A DNA stretch of 64,000 nucleotides, taken from assembly GCF_050947875.1 (NCBI RefSeq), contig NC_134572.1, positions 134,196,605-134,260,604 on the forward strand. Direction: 5' to 3'. The translations under genes were made by a program, and so were the position numbers. Below are positions 34,192 to 45,952 of the stretch, in pieces (positions within the stretch are counted from its first letter, which is position 1; every line of letters starts with the position of its first letter). Source of the stretch: Dermacentor variabilis. Lineage: Eukaryota > Arthropoda > Arachnida > Ixodida > Ixodidae. The notes beneath the pieces were generated by a model. That model saw only the letters and a list, made by a program, of their open reading frames with translations, was not told the DNA's origin and did not search any database.

Positions 34192-36020
34192 TCTGAGCAA
34201 CTGACGGTATTTGTTGTGAGCTCGAACATAAAGGGAGAGGCTCAAGGGCGTCCGAATGAAATGTGAGTGCACGTTAAAGAGCACAGGTCAGAAATATATC
34301 GCTGCATGACCAACAAGAATTAATGAAGAAAACGAAAGCGATCAGTCTACGCAAATCGGACCGACTGTGTGTCGCTAACAGATTGTTTTCCCAGTCTAAA
34401 GCATATTGTTTCCGCATTTCGTCTAATTATATTATGTGCCTCAATAAACAATCTGTTAAAGTAGTCGCGTTCTCTCCCAGACTGTGGTTGAACGGGTTGA
34501 GAGACAGCCGTGTCAACTTCGGGTCAGCTAAATCACTGCAAGTCCTGTTTCAAGGCCTTCGAGGTAATCGCCTGCAATTGAAAGGGTAAATAAAGAAAAA
34601 AAGAGGAAGAAATAACAGTCCGAATGCCTTCTTTAAAATTGGCCACCCATTCACAATGGAGGGAATTAAGAAAGTTTTGCATGACAAAGGTGGCGGAGCG
34701 ATGACAAAGTGTTCTTTTGAAGAAAAAGCTTTGTGTGTTCAACCATGATAGATGATGTTTTAATAGGTTTTTTTCGTTGTTGTAATGCCTTAAGTCAACG
34801 TTGCGGGTACCCGACACGAATGGGAAAAGATCTGGTTTACTTTTATATTCCCGAGTTCTGCAACATCAAAGCGCCACCTTTGTCGGCTGATCGCTTCTGG
34901 TTTGCGTTTCCTCGTTTCCGCGATCCTCTTGCTCATCGGGCGCCCTCTTTGACAACCATGCTCTCTTCCCTCATATTCACCTCAGGTATATATGGCTTTA
35001 CCGCGCTTCCCTCTTCCTCTCCCCAATTTTTTCTTCTTCGCTACATGTTATCGGCTTCATTAGTCTGACTTTACAAAATCTACACAACGCCAGCAACGTT
35101 GTTTGAACGCGATGTCTGCTGTTACTTCCGGAATGTTGGCGCAGACGTCGCCACTGTCCGAGCCTGTGTTGTGTTGCGCTCGGTATGCTATAGTTCTGAA
35201 ACTGCCAGGCGAATAAGCTGAGCCTTATAAAGTAAAATATATATATATATATATAGAAGTTAATTAGTGGAGCACTGTTGATTAAGGACCGCATTGGCTG
35301 CTATCGCGTCCTTGTCTACTATTGGTCAAAGTAAAGATTATTCTTTTGTCTCGAATCACCAGCTCTCTCTCTCTCACACACACAAAAAAGAAAGAAAGAA
35401 GAGAACGGACTCACGTACAGTCGTCGGAGAAACACGCGGTATTGTTAGCTGCACTGTGAGCTTCATTGCGGGGCTTCCTCCGTTTACCTCGGCAACAGGG
35501 GGCTGCGCTCTGTACGCGTCCTTCCATCAAGCCACGATAGCTTTGCACCGCTGACCTTGAACGAGAGCCCGTTTGAGCGACCGCGGCGCGCTTCATCACT
35601 TGGCGCACTTGAATGCGCCCAGAAATGTGCCACGCCATCATTTTCAGCCCGCATTAACTCCGCGGGCATGAAAAACCGTGCGAGCGCGTTGAGAGGTTGG
35701 TTCTCTGCGACAGTGACCCGAAATACCGCCGCCGCCTCGGCGCGGCTGGCGAAGCAGACGGAAGGCCCAAGCTGGTCCCGCTTGTGTTTTGTGTGTTTCC
35801 TTTTTTTTTTCATTTTACCACGAGAATGATACTTTGTAACGATGTGCCCCTTTCCCTACTCTTCTTTTTTTCGTTAGTTTCCGACTGGAGACAGGTTAGA
35901 GGGAAATAAAACGAAAAATATCAACAAGGACGAAGCACGACTTGAAGGTCCGCCGACGCGCAGTGCATGCCAGGAAGCGTGAGTAAACAAAACAACGCAG
36001 AGGCCAGGGGCCAAAAAAGT
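34189..36020. other. Unassigned DNA
   Basis: No gene recognised. It has an AT dinucleotide run at 35235-35256, a CT/CA run near 35364-35385 and a GC-rich patch at about 35570-35770 with opposite-strand shadow frames (35484-35813 minus, 35557-35829 plus). Confidence 0.45.
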
Positions 36021-36345
36021 ACCTTTATTTTCTTTTTTGGTGTGCAGTAAGCCGTTCTACAGCCTGACTTTTCAACAAAGCTATAGCCTCATGAGAGACT
36101 GAAGCATTGTAGCCTCTTACCGGTCTTCCTCGTGCAATGTGTCGGAAGCGAGCGCTGTGTCGTTCTATATATGCGAAGTGCGCTGCATTACTGGGGGTGG
36201 CGGCAGCTTTGACAACACGGGCAAAAATTGCGTGCGCACATTGCTCACTCTCTCCGTTTATTTCTATAGCAACTATATGGATACCCAGGCGCATTTCTGC
36301 CGTTGCCGTGAGATTCCGTATAAAGTCCAAGGGTGATAAAATTGA
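36021..36345 (-). repeat. Probable interspersed repeat, class unknown
   Basis: The minus strand here, including TCACGGCAACGGCAGAAATG and TATCCATATAGTTGC, resembles a dispersed tick repeat I recognise in outline. Its minus frame 36348-36025 has no domain. I cannot give ends or class. Confidence 0.35.
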
Positions 36346-37526
36346 CACCGTCTGCTTGCTGTATGTGCAAGTGAAAGCGTGCGAGGGTGAGCCGGCGATC
36401 GCGGCTCAATCTCGCGCACGCAAGCGAGGAAAGCGGGGAGGAAGGGCGCCGTCTCCCGTCAGGCGCAACTATCCGGCGGGATCATAGGAAGGGGGGGGGG
36501 GGGGCGTTCTACTCCAGGCCGCTGTATCTTAAAAGCCATCTGCGACGGGGACAGTCCGCCGCGCGCCGTGTTTTCGCGGCTTTATAGTTCGCGTTGATGC
36601 GGGGCGCAGCACAAAGATCGATTCGCTCGCTGCTGCTGCCGCGCTTCCTCACTGCAGCCTTGAGTGAGATGTGTTCAGGTTTGCTTGTGCTCGCGTGGCA
36701 CCACGCTTGTTAATTTACTTTGTATGCATATGCTTACGAGTTTATATGGCCGATAAAACTACCATCTTTACTTCGTATAGCTAGCTGTTCACTAAAGGCT
36801 CACTCACAATAGGCCGACCCGATACCGATTTAGGTCTGCTGACTGTCGGCGACAACGTTTTTTTCCTTCGTGTGGGCGCCTCTGTCACACTGTACCGACG
36901 CCGACAATCTGCCGACGGTCGGCGGAGAGGTTTCTCTCTTTATCATTTCATTACGGCTTCTCCCCTAAGACTACATAGCATGGATTGCCAAAAGCTCGTT
37001 TGGTACATATGTCCCTGCTTTTCCTGTTCCTGCCTTCTCTCCATTCTATATAGCCCTGCATATGAAGATACACCAGATAAATTGAGAACGTGAGAAACCT
37101 CCTTTGAGTATCCGGCATTGTGTGGCTCTCTCTATACGGCCTTCGCTATACCTATACCTGTTTCATTTGAAGAGAACTTTTAACACTCCACGCAATACGA
37201 ATTGAAAAGTGCGAGGTGCTTTCACGTCATTCAGTGAAAACATGTGAAGCATAGACATTAGAGTACCGAAGCGTATGTTCGCCATGAAACCAAGTGTAGT
37301 AGTTCGTCCTAATAATCTTTTAAAAACATTTCTGATGCTTTGACAGAAATGGCGCTTTCCTAAGGTGAATAGGAATGTGCCGAGAAAACGTGGGCACTTC
37401 ACACTGTTATTTTCCCCATTCAATGTGGCCCACTGATAGTGCAATTAATGCACCAGACTGTAGGACTATCTGTGACCAACTCGGCGATGAATCCTTGTCT
37501 GTGTAGATGTGGAAAGCGTGAACTTC
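36346..37526. other. Unassigned DNA
   Basis: A GC-rich patch at about 36400-36660 includes a G-run (36491-36504). Around 36860-36930 the motif GCCGACGGTCGGC forms a 13-bp palindrome within a CGAC-rich stretch, possibly part of another repeat. No gene recognised. Confidence 0.4.
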
Positions 37527-37637
37527 TTCCTTCTTCTCTTTCAATCCCTTTTCCCCATGCAGTGCAGGGTGGCCTACACAGCTCAGCCTGGTTAGCCTCC
37601 CTGCCTTTCCCTTACGACCTCTCTCTCTCTCTCTCCT
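37527..37637 (+). mobile_element. Orphan LINE 3' UTR with (CT)n tail
   Basis: Reads GCAGTGCAGGGTGGCCTAC and CTGGTTAGCCTCCCTGCC, a diverged copy of the 3' UTR of the LINE at 25722-26958, ending in a (CT)n run at about 37618-37635. It has no coding part. Confidence 0.65.
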
Positions 37638-38399
37638 TTGTGATAACAGATAAAGGCGTTCCAAGAGTGAGTTTATTGTTGTCTAAATTGAGCGTAAATT
37701 TCTTCGAACACAACCTACATGCCTTTCCTGCAGAGAAGGTGTAGGTCTTGTGACCTATAATTGGCGAACTAAGTATCCTAAGCGATGTCTTTATTTATTC
37801 GTTTGTTTTTCTTCTCTCCACCTTCTAGGTATTTTTGTTTCCTCCGTTACATTTCCTGCAGGTAAGGATGTAGTCGAATATGTATACGCCGGCTAAACAC
37901 TGCGTTCTACGTTATTCCACGTCTCCCGCTGTACTCTTATAGTTCAGGAGCCACATTCGGAGCCTGTGCTATGCCTGATCAGCTTTGTCGTCTCGCTCCT
38001 TTCTTGCGCTCTATAGTGAAACCAGTTCAGATCACGTTAAATACTGTGTCGTGTAGGTAATCCGGCATATCGAGGCGGTCCGGCACCGTCGTGATGAAGT
38101 CGTGTTTTGTCAGGTCTTTCCGTTTGGAGCATTGTCGGCGCCTAGGGTACCGCAGACTTTTTGTGCCTTCAGGCATACAAACACTCGAGGCAATCTGTCG
38201 CAACGGGCGCTCGAGCTCTTGGTGTTCCAATGGCCGCCGGGGTTTCAAGTCTGACAAAAGTTTTCTTTCACCAGAGAAGCCCGCCTTGATTCAATCCATG
38301 GCCGCTGAAAAAGAAAAAGAAAGGGATTGAACAAAGAAAAGAAAAAAGGAGGAACAAGTTCGATTCGTCCACGCTCCCCTTACAAAACTTTTCGGAGCG
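37638..38399. other. Unassigned DNA
   Basis: No gene recognised. The frames at 38027-38257 and 38091-38330 are opposite-strand shadows. Confidence 0.45.
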
Positions 38400-39229
38400 A
38401 GCGGAATGTACAGAGCGAGCTTCAGCGGGCGGCGTGAGGAAGTTCGGCTCGCCTGGTTTTTCTTTCTTTCCTTTTCCCGCCAACGTCAAAGAGAATGCGC
38501 GGCCCGACCACAGCAAAGTCGCGGTAAGAGTGACAAGCAGGCGCCACGGTGCCACGGGCGCCGTGCGTGGCGTCCGTGGTGCGCGATAGAAAAGGCAGCA
38601 AAAATACCGCGGGCGCCGCGGCCGAACAAAGACGGGAAAAGAAGCGTTGGCCCAAGAGGAGCGCAAGCAGCAGCGTCCCGCAGCTATTCTGCCCGCCGCT
38701 ATAGCGGTCCGCCACGTTCTTGCCTCGGCGTTCGTCGGTGTGTGTGCGCGCCAGACCACCGTCGACACATACAGACACGTACTGCGCTGCCAGGGGTAGA
38801 CGCACGCACGCACGCACGCGCGCACACTTGACGAGTGTTTATCTGCCGGCGCGGTCGCGCGAAGTAACGCAAGAGCAGAGACGACGTTGGCCGAGCCAGC
38901 GTCGCCAACGTCGGGCCGCGCGGCGGGGGTGGCGGGAACAGCGACTCGCTTCCAACCGAACGGGCGGGAGAGCGCGCGAGCTATGGCGAGCGACGACGCA
39001 CGAAACGGCAAAGCAAGCAGCGCAGCGTGAGTGTGTGCGCGCACCGAAGCCGCGCTCGCACACATACACGCACGCACAGCGCAGCACACCGCACCACCGT
39101 CGCCGCCGCCGCCGCCGGCATTCCATCGCGGGCCGAGGCTATTCGTTTTCCGGAGCGCTGTTGCCGTCGCGTCCGGCGCGCGCACCGGTTCTTCCTCTCT
39201 CTCTCTCTCGGCGCTGCAAACATTCGAGG
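38400..39229 (+). promoter_or_regulatory. CpG-rich island ending in a strong splice donor: candidate promoter and non-coding first exon
   Basis: About 830 bp of CpG-dense sequence with (CGCA)n and (CCG)n patches (38801-38822, 39098-39117) ends in ATTCGAG|GTATGTATAT, where GT lies at 39230-39231 and the donor fits the consensus well. Composition drops soon after the donor. Every long frame here is a shadow: the 333-codon minus frame (38268-39269) and the plus frames 38406-38831 and 38720-39256 overlap without motifs. The simplest reading is a 5' untranslated exon of an undefined plus-strand gene (inference). The transcription start is not evident. Confidence 0.4.
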
Positions 39230-42200
39230 TATGTATATGCCGTATCGATTTGTTGATATCCGAACCCACTCCGAGGAAAAGCCGCCCGTCGTTTGTTCTC
39301 TCTACGTTTCATTAAAATAGCTTCTCCCCTCCGCCCCCCGCCCCCCCCCCACAGCAACATCCCCTTTTCTTTTCCACCCCCTCGTGTCGCGGCCAATTTC
39401 GGAATGTCTCCCTCCCCGAGCTTTTTCCCCCTCCGCCTTCCCCATTCTTCTTCGCTCGACTGTCACGCACGTACAGCGCGGCGCTGTCACCCTTTCCCAT
39501 TCGCGGTCTCACCACACCCCTTCGTTTTCTTCATCTGCTTCCTTTTTTTTCCCTCAAAGTAGGATGAAGCAAGGTGCCGCGGCGACTCATTCGCCGTGGG
39601 CGAACTGGGCGCCCTCGCCAAGTCTTGTGCCTTCCACTCGAGGAGAGAGGGTCGCGTTTTCCCGTTTATACCATTGTCGGGGCTTTTCACGCATGTGCGA
39701 TGGTTCAACGTTCTCTCTCGTTTCCCTTCGTTTCGTCATTTATTTTGTTTTACTTTCCTCGAGGAGCAGCATGCTTTATCTCTCAGTTCCTCTATCGCCA
39801 CGTTTAATTTGGAGCCTTTTGCTTCCTTTTTTTCTCTTCTTCCCCGCCCGTCGTTCCTCTTTCGTCGGATCCTTTTAATCGTACCACTCTACGCGAGGTT
39901 CCTTACCGCTGCGTGATATCCTCGCTTTCTGCCGTAGTTCCTTTTTGTCCCTTCCTGTTTTTCCTTCCGGCTCCTCCCACAGTGAGCCAGTTTCAGTAAT
40001 ATCGCTGTTGTGTTCCCTATCGCTCTTGCGCCGTCGGTTAGTTTTCCTTCGCGCACCTTTTTCTTCGCTTCCCCTCTCCGTCGCCGCCAGTGTGGAAGCT
40101 AGGAAAAAAAAAATACGTGAAACTGATGCACGTGCGTAGCGAGACAAAACGAGTTGTAAGGTTCTGCGGAGATTTCTGCTGCTCTCCGTACACGCGGTAG
40201 TGACCCACTGTTCTTGACAGATGAAACGCAGCGCGCGAGCGGCGCGGAACTCTCAGTTGCTCCGGTTTCTTCGTTACACGCTTCTAGGCCGCCGTCCTCC
40301 CTTTTTCCCCCTATTTTTCTTCCCCACCCTTCACCGACCGGTGTTGTTGTGGCGGCGGGTTGTTTCAGTTTTCGGGACTCGCCGCGCGGGCGTTCTTGTT
40401 CGCCCCCATGCATAGGTTTGACATGTGATATACCGCCCGCTGCACTTTACGCTGCTGCATACTTTCGGTATGCGCTTTTCCATTCGCTTGGGGAGATTTC
40501 CTTTTTTTCTCTGCGTGCACATGTGTGCGCGCAATGATTTCGTTTTCGCTTGCGGAATGCGCCTGGTATACTTGCGGTAAGAAAACGAACGTTCTTGCTT
40601 TTTCGGGCGGCCGCGGTGTCTCTTCGAGAGACTCGCGTGTCGCGGTTAGCTTAATTTCAAGTTTCCAAGTTTTGTCATGTCGCGTCTCGGGAGATTTGTA
40701 GTTCGCGAGTGTTCTGCACGGATGTCTTAAAGCGTGTCGGCGCAGTTGTGCCGTTCGCATGCGGTGATACGCGCCCACGTCTTATATATCTCTGAATTAC
40801 ATAGCAGCCCGTTAGTTTTTGTGTGTCTGTTTTAATAATGCGGATACGTTTTCATAAAGTGCCCATTACGACCCTTACGAAAATGGACGTTGAATTTCCG
40901 TCGTCGATCCGTTGTGCTATTATTGATTCACGACAAATTACCTGGAATTTCAACACTCACTGAGCCAGCACAACGAGACTTCAATGAAACTTCCATTATT
41001 GTGCATTGTTCCATATTTTTTTTTCGTTCACGACGTTATGTTGATTTCTCGTTTACTTTCTTTACATCAGGTGTGACATGGAATGAACTTAAGTTTACGT
41101 GAATGACGTTAACTCCCCCCTCCCTCGCTCCTATTCTGCCCCAGTTCAGTGGGAGCCCCTCAGTCAGTATGAAGTGCACTGAGTTGGGGTTCAATTTTTC
41201 TGAATGCTGCAAATCGCCGTAAGTTACCGTAAAACTGGTCCCGTCGTATATGCTTCTAAACATAGCAAGCGGCTGATGGCGAAAAGAAGCAATGCGCGTG
41301 GCATATCGACGTGACGTTGTCAGATGGAAAGGGGACTTAATTGGCGCTCGTAGGTGCCGCATGCCAGAGCTTACATGTACTCGTCAAAACAACATTCGTT
41401 GCATTGACCTCGGCAACCCCCTAACCGGGTTGACGTGGGAAGAAAGAAGCCTGGGTTAGTGCAAGAGCCGCCGAAAACGCCTTATCGCTTGGAACAATGA
41501 GGAGGACATTCTTCTCAGTATGACAAGCATGTGAGGACAACGCCTCGCCAGCAGTAGGGTGTAAGGAGAAGAAAAGAGTGGCTGGCCAAGGTTCCGGCAC
41601 ACACTCCTTTCTGCCGCTTCAACGATGTGGGAAAAGACCGAACCATTTAGGCACCCTATTGGCTGCGGCTTGTTGCAGCTGCGCTGTCCCTCGCAATAAA
41701 AAAAAGGAGAAAAAAAGAAGAGATAGAACAGCAGCGACTTGTTTGGATGTTTTTCTTATTTTCTGCTTCCTTTTATATAGTAACATGCGATATCAGCGAT
41801 GTGATCGCCGGCATGCTCCCCATGTACTATACTTTAGTTGTGGCCTCCGAGATTAAGATGGCGCGCCCACAACCTGTACAGATCTCCGAGGCCAAGCCGA
41901 TACATTCCCATCGATACTAAAGCATTGTATCATCGCAACCAACAGTCATTCGCGCGACAACGTATTTTACTGTGTCAGCCTTTGTACAAAGCTTGCAGCG
42001 TTGAGAAAGGTTACTGGATTTCAATCAAAAAGTTATTTTTAAACGTGTTACACCGTACATTTCTAAAAGGACAACAGGAAACGGTTTTTTTTTGGGGGGG
42101 GGGGGAATTTTTTTAGTCGCGATTTTGCATAATTTTGTTGTCTCCGTGTGCCCGTTATTCGTGTGGTCTGCTCTTAGCACGCGTGTGCTTGTTGTAGCGC

Positions 42201-42735
42201 TATAATGAGACGCATTCTTGTCAATAGGTTAGAAGACGAAAACTGCTACGTGCTTATATCCCGTCCGTGCCACAATCGTTCCGGATAACAACAGAGCACG
42301 TGTGTGACGCTGAGGTTTGCCATCGACTGCTGCGTGGGAGCGTGCGCGAAGGAAGGAGCGGTACACCGCCGGTCCCAACGATAGAGTTCTCGTCTTCGGT
42401 GAGCACGTTTGTAGTGTTGTGTGTTCATAGGGCTCTCCCAGCTGAATGTTTGATTCACGTGTGGGCGCACGGCACCGGTGTCAAAATAGCTTGTGCGGTG
42501 CCGGTGCAGCGCAGGCGTGATGTCCGGGATGCCAGCGTAACGTGTCGCACAGGCCTTCAGTCGAGCGCGAAGGTGTGGTACATGTCAGTGGTTTAACCTG
42601 AACGATTTGCGGCCCGGCCTAGCCACCAGGATTATATATTGGGCAGGCTGGTCATGGTCAAACCATTTGAATTTCACAGCAACAAACCACTTAAAACAGG
42701 GACTCCGGTTCCTGTATTCTCATGATCTTACGTAT
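39230..42735. other. Unassigned DNA, pyrimidine-rich at left
   Basis: From 39290 to 40130 the plus strand is strongly CT-rich (many TTTC and CCTC runs), giving long serine/leucine/phenylalanine frames that are compositional. The rest is mixed. A donor-like TCTTCG|GTGAGC is at about 42399. A G-run is at 42097-42107. No gene recognised. Confidence 0.4.
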
Positions 42736-42980
42736 ACTTGCCGCGGTAGCTTAATGGCTGTGGCGTTGCGCTGTTGAGCGCAAAGTAGCGGGTTCGATTG
42801 CGGCCGCCGCAGCCGCATCCCATGGGGCAAAACGCAAAAAACGTTGGGTACTCACATTGATGAGCCTGTTAATCAAACCCAGGGTGTAAAAATTATTCTG
42901 GGGCTCCGCCACTGCTGCGTGCTTCATAATCAGATCGTGATTGCGGTAAGTAATACTGCAAGATCTAATTTTTCAGTTTA
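42736..42980 (+). mobile_element. tRNA-derived SINE
   Basis: A box TAGCTTAATGG (42747-42757) and B box GGTTCGATTGC (42791-42801), both close to consensus, are followed by the shared SINE body (TGGGGCTCCGCCACTGCTGC, CATAATCAGATCGTG) and end AGATCTAATTTTT. It has the best tRNA-like head of the four related copies. Confidence 0.85.
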
Positions 42981-43308
42981 ATGCTTTGTACGTTGTAATG
43001 TTTCATTATGACTCATGCCGTAGCCGTTTCTATTAACTTTAATGTCCCCGTCCGTCTTTTTGATGTATGGTCATAATATTGGCATTAAGTGTCGGAAACG
43101 GTGACATGCCATGTCTTATGCGTGTGTCACACTATGCAATTCGGATCAGGATAAAGTTTCTTGATCGTGATTCGCTCATTAGCGCAAGCCGCGGAAGAGA
43201 GCCAATCGCAGTCGAGAAATTTGTTCGCGATCGAAAATGATTGTTTGACACTAATATTGCAAGCGCAGATCATCGAACAAAACAGGTCGGCTCATATCTC
43301 GTGAACTA
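42981..43308. other. Unassigned DNA
   Basis: Nothing recognised between the SINE and the MITE. Confidence 0.5.
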
Positions 43309-43310
43309 TA

Positions 43311-43472
43311 CACTGTAAAATAATTTATACCCTTAAAAGTGAAAAAGGGTGTCAATGTGTCTATAACTCACACCCTTAGGGCGCCAGTTATATAAGTCAC
43401 ACCCTAAGGGTGTGAGTTACGGACACATTTACACCCTTTTTCACTTTTAAGGGTATAAATTATTTTACAGTG
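43311..43472. mobile_element. 162-bp hairpin MITE with TA target duplication
   Basis: The whole element is one inverted repeat: arms of about 78 bp starting CACTGTAAAATAATTTATAC and containing CACCCTTAGGG match their reverse complement with only a handful of mismatches, around a short AT-rich centre. It is flanked by TA on both sides (43309-43310, 43473-43474), the target duplication of the Tc1/mariner superfamily. No coding capacity. Confidence 0.92.
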
Positions 43473-43474
43473 TA

Positions 43475-43726
43475 AATGCAACCATAACCTCTTCCCTTTT
43501 CTACAAGTGTAAAAAATAAGTGCTCATAACGAATGCGATCGACGCCACCAGTTCCTGACCTAGCGCTGAACATATATCCCGGCGCAAAAATATTTCGGCT
43601 AAATCATCGGTGTGCTTCTAATAATTTAAAGACCAAGGTGTTTCTTAGTAGTTGTTGCGTATGTAAAAAAATAGGTTGGGATGGGTCATACGATCAGCTC
43701 TACACTAATTACAATACTACACTAAT
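43475..43726. other. Unassigned DNA between two DNA transposons
   Basis: Nothing recognised. The frame at 43533-43730 has no motif. Confidence 0.5.
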
Positions 43727-43730
43727 TTAA

Positions 43731-45195
43731 AGGGCCCCTGAAACGGTTCGGACAAATTTTGTAGACGCGTAGGGTACAGCTTAAGTAGAACATTCGCACC
43801 ACAATTTAAGTGAAGCGTTACGTATTAATGGAGCTACAAGCGATTAGAAGCTACCCTCCTCCCTAGCTATGCTTTTCCTCCTCAACTCGTTCGCCGAGCG
43901 AGTGGGGCTAAGCTCCGCCTTCACTGGTTCAGCGTCACGATGCGACGTCACATCGTCCACTTCCGGTTGTTTTGGAGCCCGCCCCCGCCCGCGCGAGACC
44001 GCTCCGCTAGCCGCTTGGCCGTCGACCCCAAGCGAGAGCTATCGAAGCAGCGTGCGTTGCGAGCATTCTGTCGTATTCCGGTAACCACAGGCAAGCTGGT
44101 CATTTCGGCAAATGACTAGGCATAAACTCAAGCTGATGAAGGAACATTAGCGTAGACGTACGTGAGCGGCCTGATCGGTCAGCACGGTCCATACACTTGT
44201 TGGTGCAGCGTTTAACCAGCCAAACAAAGCGCTAATATTGCTCTAACCAAGCGTAAAACATTTTAAACATTTATAAAAACAACGTGTTCATGATTACACT
44301 CCTGCGAAAAATACACATCAGCAGCAAAGAAGAATACACTTCGTTGCTGCTACTGTGTATGGTTGAGCTCTGTGCCACCAGGTGGCTGCACCGTGCAGAC
44401 CATTCGCATTTGCCCTTCTGCTCATCTCATGGCTCATCCCGTTACGGCAAAGTCAAGCGGCCAGACTCTGTCCCCTTGCGCTTGCGTTTTCCCTAATACT
44501 GGACTCGGGAAACGCTATTGCGTTAGTAATCTTCCGGTGTAAAGTGACGGCCACAACCGCGCAAATCCTGGCGCGGATCGGATACCGGCAGTCCGATGCG
44601 CAGCAGCCAGTTCGCTCGCACGCTGCCTTGCAGTGGGACACGATGTCGCAGCTTGACATATTGCCAGTCGCTACGTTTGCAGTCCACAAGGCAACAAAGT
44701 CGAATCACAGTGCTCGCGAAAAGACTGAGACCGACTCTGACCCCGGAGCTCTCTTCAAAATGGAGTACGTTGTAACACAAGCAGACGACACTTGCTGTGT
44801 GCCGGAAGTGCTTAATTGTACTGAAAAATTATTCTTGTGCATTCTCTTTATGCTACTTTCTTTTCATAAAAACAAATTAACTAACATTCCAACTATTACG
44901 AAGATCATTTGTTTACTATAAAGTTGGAAAAATTATCGATCACGCGCCCTTGTCAGCCAATCGGATAGCTCGCCCCACTGACGTCGTATGGGCGATTTCG
45001 GTCATATGGGTAGGGGCGGCTTAAAATTCCGCCGAGCAGTGCGCTGCGATCGGCAGCGATGTGCATATTTAAAACCTTATAATAAATAACACGCTTTACG
45101 CGGAGCACTTAGATGTGTCAATTAATGATCAGAAGGACCTACTCTAACGACTCAATACGTTTGTAGAAAATCGTCAAAAGCGTTTCAGGGTCCCT
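43731..45195. mobile_element. 1465-bp non-autonomous DNA transposon with TTAA target duplication (piggyBac-like)
   Basis: The left end AGGGCCCCTGAAACGGTTCG and the reverse complement of the right end, AGGGACCCTGAAACGCTTTT, form terminal inverted repeats that stay similar for about 40 bp (ACAAATTTTGTAGACG against ACGATTTTCTACAAACG). TTAA lies directly outside both ends (43727-43730 and 45196-45199), the target duplication typical of piggyBac elements. No piggyBac transposase is seen inside. The only sizeable frame (44382-44921) has no domain I recognise. The internal left part (43860-44090) is GC-rich. The class rests on TTAA alone and is an inference. Confidence 0.82.
44382..44921 (+). CDS. 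Uncharacterised 179-codon ORF inside the TTAA transposon
   Basis: Begins ATG (MAAPCRPFAFALLLISWLIP) with a hydrophobic N-terminus that could be a signal peptide or membrane segment for about 20 residues, then a second hydrophobic patch (LALAFSLILDSGNAIALVIF) at about 30-50. A polar middle follows (residues 60-150), then a hydrophobic stretch LFLCILFMLLSFHKN near the end. I recognise no family. The frame overlaps minus frames 44453-44689 and 44523-44780. It may be a chance frame in a non-autonomous element, or captured sequence. Confidence 0.2.
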   Translation: MAAPCRPFAFALLLISWLIPLRQSQAARLCPLALAFSLILDSGNAIALVIFRCKVTATTAQILARIGYRQSDAQQPVRSHAALQWDTMSQLDILPVATFAVHKATKSNHSAREKTETDSDPGALFKMEYVVTQADDTCCVPEVLNCTEKLFLCILFMLLSFHKNKLTNIPTITKIICLL

Positions 45196-45317
45196 TTAAG
45201 GGCTGTTAGTTGCATTTTGGTCAATCATTTACCAATTATATTCAAGAGCTCCATCTTAAACAATATATATCTGTTGAGTGCAACGAACTGAAGTTGCTAA
45301 TAATGTGCGCACGATTG

Positions 45318-45338
45318 TATATTTATTTATTTATTTAC

Positions 45339-45369
<31 letters not shown>

Positions 45370-45870
45370 TTTGTTTATTTATTGGTTTATTTATTGGTTT
45401 ATTTATACATACTGCAGCCCCTCTATGGGGCTATTGCAGAAGTGGGTTAGACAAAAAGAAGTCATACAAAAACACAAGTAAACAATAACATATTAAAAAT
45501 TCACAAGAAATAAGGCAGATGACACAAATGAAACTCAAAATAACAGCAACACTGAGAGTCAGTACAAAAACGAGAATGCGTCAATACACTGTAACAACAA
45601 AAAAGTACATAAGAACAGGTCTAGTTAACTTTTAACAGGAAATCTTTTAACGGCAGGGACCTAATTGTTCCGGGAACTAAGTTCCAGAATTATGTATATT
45701 ATGTATTTGTTCTGAGAGAAACGTGGCTTTAGAATACGTTGCTTAATGTCTTTCAAATTGTGACCAAGCAGGTCAGCTTATAATGCTCTGTGACTGCTTT
45801 CGGAATTTTGTTGGCTAAGTTCATACGATGTCCATTTAATTTAACATTCAGGTGGCATTGACTTTCGTGT
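45318..45870 (-). mobile_element. Probable CR1-like LINE 3' end with (TAAA)n tail
   Basis: The plus-strand (TTTA)n run at 45320-45407, with GTTT interruptions, is followed by TACTGCAGCCCCTCTATGGG, similar in layout to the LINE tail at 27530-27580 (TACTGCAGGCCATCAGGAGG). It therefore reads as a minus-strand LINE 3' UTR. No protein block was identified upstream on the minus strand, so the 5' limit is a guess. Confidence 0.45.
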
Positions 45871-45952
45871 TCTACCAATGTATTGTTTGTGGCAAAACAA
45901 ACATATCATTGTATAAATGACAGAGCAGGTAAATCAGTATTTGATCCCTGCT

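Noticed and set aside
38268..39269. 333-codon minus-strand open frame
   Set aside because: It lies across a CpG-rich island, is rich in A, R, C and P, has no domain, and overlaps equally long plus-strand frames. A non-coding exon with a plus-strand donor explains the region better.
39384..39878. 164-codon plus frame rich in S, F, P and L
   Set aside because: Composition follows the CT-rich strand; no conserved motif and three overlapping frames of the same kind.
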